Part shown: piece after piece, positions 60,027 to 64,000 of the stretch
Layout: each line of letters opens with the position of its first letter
Position numbering within the stretch: the first letter of the stretch is position 1
Source of the DNA: Mixta hanseatica
GTDB lineage: Bacteria > Pseudomonadota > Gammaproteobacteria > Enterobacterales > Enterobacteriaceae
NCBI RefSeq assembly: GCF_023517775.1
Contig: NZ_CP082905.1
Coordinates: 1 to 64,000, forward strand
Length of the DNA: 64,000 bases
Direction: 5' to 3'
The notes under the pieces: model-generated
What the model saw: only the letters and a program-made list of their open reading frames with translations
What the model was told of the DNA's origin: nothing
Database searches by the model: none
Position numbers and translations under genes: made by a program

Positions 60027-62897
60027 TTACGGCTTTTTCTTTTGCTCATCAAGGAATTCTTTTGTCTTCTCATTTTTATTGAGCATATCATTAGCTTCTT
60101 TTGGGAGCCAATTCCCTTGAGCTTTATCAGCTGCAGTCTTTTCACGCTGATAATTTTGACCTGCTCGGCTAAATTCATCTTGTCTTTCATTTACTCCTGC
60201 CTGAGATTTAGCTTCACCTGAATTCAGTTCCGTCTGTGCTTGGCTCGCTCTTTTATTCACGGCTGCACTTTGGGCCTCAACTTCTCCGCTCACATCTGTA
60301 CGAATGCTGTTCTTGGCCACACCCGCTTTAATGCTCTGGTTTGCGCTGTTATATCCGCTACCAAACTGCGTACCTGCTGTATTCGCCGGTGCGCCCATAC
60401 CTTCTCCCGTACTTCCTGAGTTGCGCGCATAATCACCATCAATACGCCCCTGAAGCTTCTCAGCAAAGAACTCCTGAACCAGACCGTCACGCTGTTTCTG
60501 AACGTTTTCATCTGAAGTATTGGTAAGAATGGTTTCGGCATTACCTGGCGAACGCTGCATTGCCCACTGCACAAACTGCTGCGTGTAGTTGTCGCGCGCG
60601 CCTGCGCTGAGCGTTTCGGTCTCAGAGGCCATCTTCTGCAGCTCATGCGTATGTGACTGGCTGGCAGTGTACTGCGCATATTTGCTGTCAGAGGTAGTGA
60701 TGCCAGAGGAAATCTGGTTCATCAGGCCGGACGCGTTGTTATCAACGTGCTGTCCATTGTAAGTCGTGCTGTAGTTACGCAGCACGTCCATACCCTGACT
60801 GAAGTCCTGCGATTCGCGTGCAGAAATGGTCTGGGAGTTGTCGTTTCCTTTTTGTCCTCCCTGAGTAGTCTGTGATGTTGAACCTGTTCGCCCCGTTGTC
60901 TCAACCCCAGCATGCACATCTGCTTTACCTGAAAAACCAGTTACGAGTTCAGCACCCTTTCCAAACAGATGCTTGCTGCTATCAACACCAGCCTGTACGC
61001 GCGCGCCACCATTAACAGCCAGATCGCGCGATTTGTTTTCAAGCTCAGAGTACGCCTCATTAAGGGAGATATGGTTACGGGTCGCATAGTCCTGCGCCAC
61101 ATTCTGCATTTTGTTCACACGCTCGGCATCGGTCACGCTTAAGCCGGTTGAAGCTGAGAGCGTTTTCGAGTCGCTGTTGCCGAACTGCTCATGGAACTGT
61201 TTGAGCTGCGAGCCGGTTTCCTGCACCGAGTGGTTGTAACCCTGCGCCGCCATTTCGGTCTGTGCCATGCTGTCACGCACCGAGCGCTGCGCTGCGCTTG
61301 CCAGATTGCGGTCAAGGTGCAGATCGACCGGCAGCCGGCTGGTTGCACCTGATGCGTCATACACCGTCTGCCCCTCCTGCGTCATGGTGCGCATCGCCCC
61401 GTTACCCAGCTGCATCGTGGTATTGCCCTCGCGGTATACACGGTTCAGGTCTGTTTTGTGCCCGTTAATGTTATCGAGCTGCACGTTACCCACGCTCATG
61501 TTGCCGGACGCCACCGCGCCGGAATCTGCGGCAGACGCGCTGCTGAGCGCGCTGCCCAGACTGGAGCTGAGACTCGCAAAGCCCTGGCCCAGCCCCGTGA
61601 AAAGACGGAATGCCAGGAACGGTATCGAGAGCATCAGCCAGCCTGCTATACCTGCCGTGGTGGTGCTGGTTTCCATCAGGCGGTTCATGTTGGACAGCGT
61701 CGGTCCCGTGGCGTGGAAGCTGTTCTGCGTGCTGTAGTTCACGGCAAAGTTAAAGATGGCGAACATCACCGGCCAGAGCATCAGGCTCCCCATAAAGTTC
61801 AGGTAGTTCTTGATAACCGACCAGGCAATTTCCCGCACGTACAGCGCCAGCACCATCACCGGGAAGATGCAGATGCAGAACAGCAGCAATACCGTATGCA
61901 GCTGCGGCAGCACCTCCGTTGCGATGGTGTAGCTCACCGCATGCGACAGCCTGAGCTTCATCAGCGACTGCTCGGAGGCAATGTCCACCATCGAGGCGGT
62001 GTCGTTCATGCCCTTCACGTAGCTGTTCAGCCCGCGCCGCAGGCCCGCGACGGCGATGTTCTGCATCATGATGGTCTGCGCAGACTTACTGCTGTCAAAA
62101 AAGTATTCGTAAGAACCCGCCAGCTGCTCGGCATAGACCGTCTGCGGCGCCCGGTTACCCGGCAGCATTCTGGCTGCATGATCCATAAAGGTTGCGCCGG
62201 TGTTGTTTCCCTGTGCCGTCAGCAGGGTTTTTAGTCGCGGTGCCGCCTCGCGGCACACCATGAATGTGGTGCCGGTACCATCACGCCAGTAGACGCCGCG
62301 CAGCGGGCTCGGGTTTTCAAATATCAGCGACGCGACGTCCTCTGACTCCATGACATCCTGCATGCTGTATTTTTGGTTCAGCATGATGTCCGGCACAACG
62401 CAATTTTTAGAAAACTCCCCCATATTGTAGGTGAGCACCGGGTCACGGCTCTGAACAGTAAAGCTGTCCTGCATCAGCTTGCTGGCGAACAGCATGCCGG
62501 TTTTGGTATAAGACCGCTCATCCGGGAAGTGAAAAATATCTTCATAGCCTGTCGTGAGCGTATAGCCCGCGCCGGTAACAAGATACAGCGGCATCGCCAG
62601 GCCTACCGGCACATTATCCACCCGCCCTATAGTATCCGGAGCGGTCAGATCGTTGACCACCACGGTGACCTTTGGCGTCAGCAACAGCGCGGTGACCAGC
62701 ACGAACGTCATTCCCCACCCGAACATGGCGGTCATGTTATGCGTGCGCAGATAGGTCATTACGCAAAAAGCGATGCCCAGCATCTCCGCCACCCAGATTG
62801 TGCTGTGCCAGCCGCCGTTTTCCATCATGGTCGCCACGGCGTTAAGGCCCATCGTGATCATGCCACCGGAACTCACCACCCAGATATCAAGTGCCAT
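60027..62897 (-). CDS. traG: Mating-pair stabilisation and exclusion protein TraG
   Basis: A 956-residue protein. The N-terminal third has transmembrane helices (AEMLGIAFCVMTYLR, MTFVLVTALLLT, VLPQLHTVLLLFCICIFPVMV and further ones near residue 400) and is needed for pilus assembly. The long hydrophilic periplasmic C-terminal part, rich in Gln/Ser/Asn, mediates mating-pair stabilisation and reads the TraS of the recipient. The start ATG overlaps the traH stop by one base. Variation in the C-terminal half usually defines exclusion specificity. Confidence 0.94.
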   Translation of the reverse strand: MALDIWVVSSGGMITMGLNAVATMMENGGWHSTIWVAEMLGIAFCVMTYLRTHNMTAMFGWGMTFVLVTALLLTPKVTVVVNDLTAPDTIGRVDNVPVGLAMPLYLVTGAGYTLTTGYEDIFHFPDERSYTKTGMLFASKLMQDSFTVQSRDPVLTYNMGEFSKNCVVPDIMLNQKYSMQDVMESEDVASLIFENPSPLRGVYWRDGTGTTFMVCREAAPRLKTLLTAQGNNTGATFMDHAARMLPGNRAPQTVYAEQLAGSYEYFFDSSKSAQTIMMQNIAVAGLRRGLNSYVKGMNDTASMVDIASEQSLMKLRLSHAVSYTIATEVLPQLHTVLLLFCICIFPVMVLALYVREIAWSVIKNYLNFMGSLMLWPVMFAIFNFAVNYSTQNSFHATGPTLSNMNRLMETSTTTAGIAGWLMLSIPFLAFRLFTGLGQGFASLSSSLGSALSSASAADSGAVASGNMSVGNVQLDNINGHKTDLNRVYREGNTTMQLGNGAMRTMTQEGQTVYDASGATSRLPVDLHLDRNLASAAQRSVRDSMAQTEMAAQGYNHSVQETGSQLKQFHEQFGNSDSKTLSASTGLSVTDAERVNKMQNVAQDYATRNHISLNEAYSELENKSRDLAVNGGARVQAGVDSSKHLFGKGAELVTGFSGKADVHAGVETTGRTGSTSQTTQGGQKGNDNSQTISARESQDFSQGMDVLRNYSTTYNGQHVDNNASGLMNQISSGITTSDSKYAQYTASQSHTHELQKMASETETLSAGARDNYTQQFVQWAMQRSPGNAETILTNTSDENVQKQRDGLVQEFFAEKLQGRIDGDYARNSGSTGEGMGAPANTAGTQFGSGYNSANQSIKAGVAKNSIRTDVSGEVEAQSAAVNKRASQAQTELNSGEAKSQAGVNERQDEFSRAGQNYQREKTAADKAQGNWLPKEANDMLNKNEKTKEFLDEQKKKP

Positions 62898-64000
62898 CAG
62901 TTACTCCCGAATTGATAGTTCGACAGCACGCTGTCGGAGACGGATGAAGAAAGCTGCTGGCGCGTCTCGGACAGGCTGCGATCGTACTCAGCCAGTCCGT
63001 TCTGTTGCACCTGAATGCGCGCGACGCGCTGGCTCAGCTCGTTACGCACCTGACGCAGGTTCTCGCGAAAATGCTTGTTCTCTTCTTCGGTATCGAGCGT
63101 GCCGGCGGCGCCGCTGGCGGCCACGTCAATCAGCCCGTTGATATAGGACATCACCATGTCGGCCGCGATGTACTCCGCCAGGCTGCTGACCACGCTCTGA
63201 TCCATGCCCACCGACGCCGAGTCGATGGTGTAACGCAGGATACGCACGCGGGTGCTGCTGATGAGCGCCTTCTCGCTTTCGGTCAGCGCCGTATCGCTGC
63301 GGGCCTTATCAAAAATGTCGTTAAGCATGTCACGCACCCGGCCGGTCATGCCTTCGTCTTCCGACAGGGTCAGATTCGCAATGGTTGGCGACAGACAGGT
63401 GGTGTTGTCGTTACAGCGGTAGATTTTCTCGGTTCCGCCGTTCAGCAGCGTGTTAAACATCGACTCGCTGCCCCCGCGCGGCTGCAGGAATGTCGGGTTA
63501 CCGTTCGCGTCATAAATCACTGTGCCAACCATCGACATAATGAATTCCTTGAGTGCGCGGTCGTTGCTGAAGAACTGGTTCAGTTTTGTGAACGTTTCCC
63601 ATGTCAGGTTGCGGTTACGCGGGATGCGCTTCTTCTCTTCGTCAGTCGCCTTGCTGAACACGCTGTTGGTTTCGCCACCGACACCGCAGCCCTGACGGGA
63701 CGCCGCCCAGTCGGAAAACACATCGTGTTTGGTGCCGAGGTCCTGGCAGATTTGCGCGCTGGCCGCCTGCGTCTTTGGCCACAGGCCGCCGACGATGGAC
63801 TGCGCGGCCTGACAGGTGGAAATATTCATGTTGTTGGTGTCCGCCGCAAGCTTCTGCAGGTAGTCCTTCACCGCCTTGCACTGCGGGCAGATGGTTTCGA
63901 GCCCGAGGTCAAAGGCGTAACCGGCAGCATTGCTGAGGATCTGCTTGCCCATGATTTTGATGCTGTCGCTGTTGATGAAGCTGAACGAGCCCAGATAGGC
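62897..64000 (-). CDS. traH: Conjugal pilus assembly protein TraH (partial)
   Basis: The frame is open to the window edge, which cuts off the N terminus; 367 codons are visible of about 458 in F. Recognisable: AYLGSFSFINSDSIKIMGKQ at the edge, ETICPQCKAVKDYLQKLA with the CxxC, and a coiled-coil C terminus (RVARIQVQQNGLAEYDRSLS). TraH is a periplasmic protein of the F pilus assembly/retraction group. An internal ATG at 63952 should not be taken as the start. Confidence 0.93.
   Translation of the reverse strand, partial: AYLGSFSFINSDSIKIMGKQILSNAAGYAFDLGLETICPQCKAVKDYLQKLAADTNNMNISTCQAAQSIVGGLWPKTQAASAQICQDLGTKHDVFSDWAASRQGCGVGGETNSVFSKATDEEKKRIPRNRNLTWETFTKLNQFFSNDRALKEFIMSMVGTVIYDANGNPTFLQPRGGSESMFNTLLNGGTEKIYRCNDNTTCLSPTIANLTLSEDEGMTGRVRDMLNDIFDKARSDTALTESEKALISSTRVRILRYTIDSASVGMDQSVVSSLAEYIAADMVMSYINGLIDVAASGAAGTLDTEEENKHFRENLRQVRNELSQRVARIQVQQNGLAEYDRSLSETRQQLSSSVSDSVLSNYQFGSN

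Overview
The window is part of a large F-type conjugative plasmid from an Enterobacterales host. A Klebsiella/Enterobacter-type host is an inference from the plasmid backbone. Backbone evidence: an F-like transfer operon on the minus strand (traH partial, traG, a traS-like gene, traD, traI) at 51-64 kb; an IncFII replicon (copB, copA antisense RNA, coupled leader peptide, repA, oriR, Ter site) at 48-50.3 kb; a second iteron-controlled RepFIB/Rep_3-type replicon at 45.9-47 kb; a ParM/ParR partition locus at 26.9-28.3 kb; and a leading-region block (ssb, DUF905 gene, psiB, psiA-like) at 3.5-5.4 kb. Gene order and strand fit an F map in which the low-coordinate end wraps round to oriT outside the window, so the genes at 1-6 kb would be among the first to enter a recipient.

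Region by region. 0-3.2 kb: a complete EcoRII restriction-modification pair, converging on a perfect hairpin. 3.4-6.2 kb: the SOS-inhibition/ssb operon, bracketed with the start of the window by two copies of a ~113 bp GC-rich repeat that may be a single-strand promoter. 6.4-26.7 kb: an umuDC-type error-prone polymerase operon with a perfect LexA box. Its umuC is split by an ~18.7 kb island carrying arsRBC, a second arsenic operon (arsN1-like acetyltransferase, MFS exporter, ArsR, ArsH) with a LysR gene, two Tn554-like tyrosine recombinases, and a compact copper cluster (pcoABCDRS, a short PcoE/SilE-like protein, DUF305 and cysteine-rich copper-binding proteins).

28.8-34.3 kb is the most unusual stretch. 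Nine copies of a 28-bp imperfect palindrome (11-bp arm, 6-bp spacer, 11-bp arm, all in one orientation; one copy with a longer spacer) divide the DNA into intervals, most holding a single gene or gene pair: an AT-hook-like regulator, two small-toxin/antisense-RNA loci, small orphans, an EexN-like lipoprotein and a TIR-domain protein. A serine recombinase lies just beyond. This looks like a modular cassette array. The two small-toxin loci and a third at 47.0-47.5 kb share one architecture: a 23-31 residue hydrophobic peptide on the minus strand, a 21-23 bp sequence about 70-100 nt upstream of its start, and a second direct copy of that sequence at the predicted 5' end of a divergent ~95-115 nt RNA with a sigma70-like promoter (17-bp spacer) and an intrinsic terminator. 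The RNA would pair with the toxin leader, as IstR does with tisB or OrzO with zorO.

34.9-42.4 kb: a formaldehyde/aldehyde detoxification region (LysR regulator, alpha/beta hydrolase, glutathione-independent formaldehyde dehydrogenase, VOC protein, frmA, frmR with a two-box operator) interrupted by an IS3-family element. 42.6-45.1 kb: Tn3-family debris with three directly repeated 39-bp ends and truncated neighbours. 50.5-51.0 kb: a small membrane protein gene broken at a run of eight G. finO, traX and traT are not at their usual F positions.

All homology statements come from recognising protein families by eye. No searches were run.
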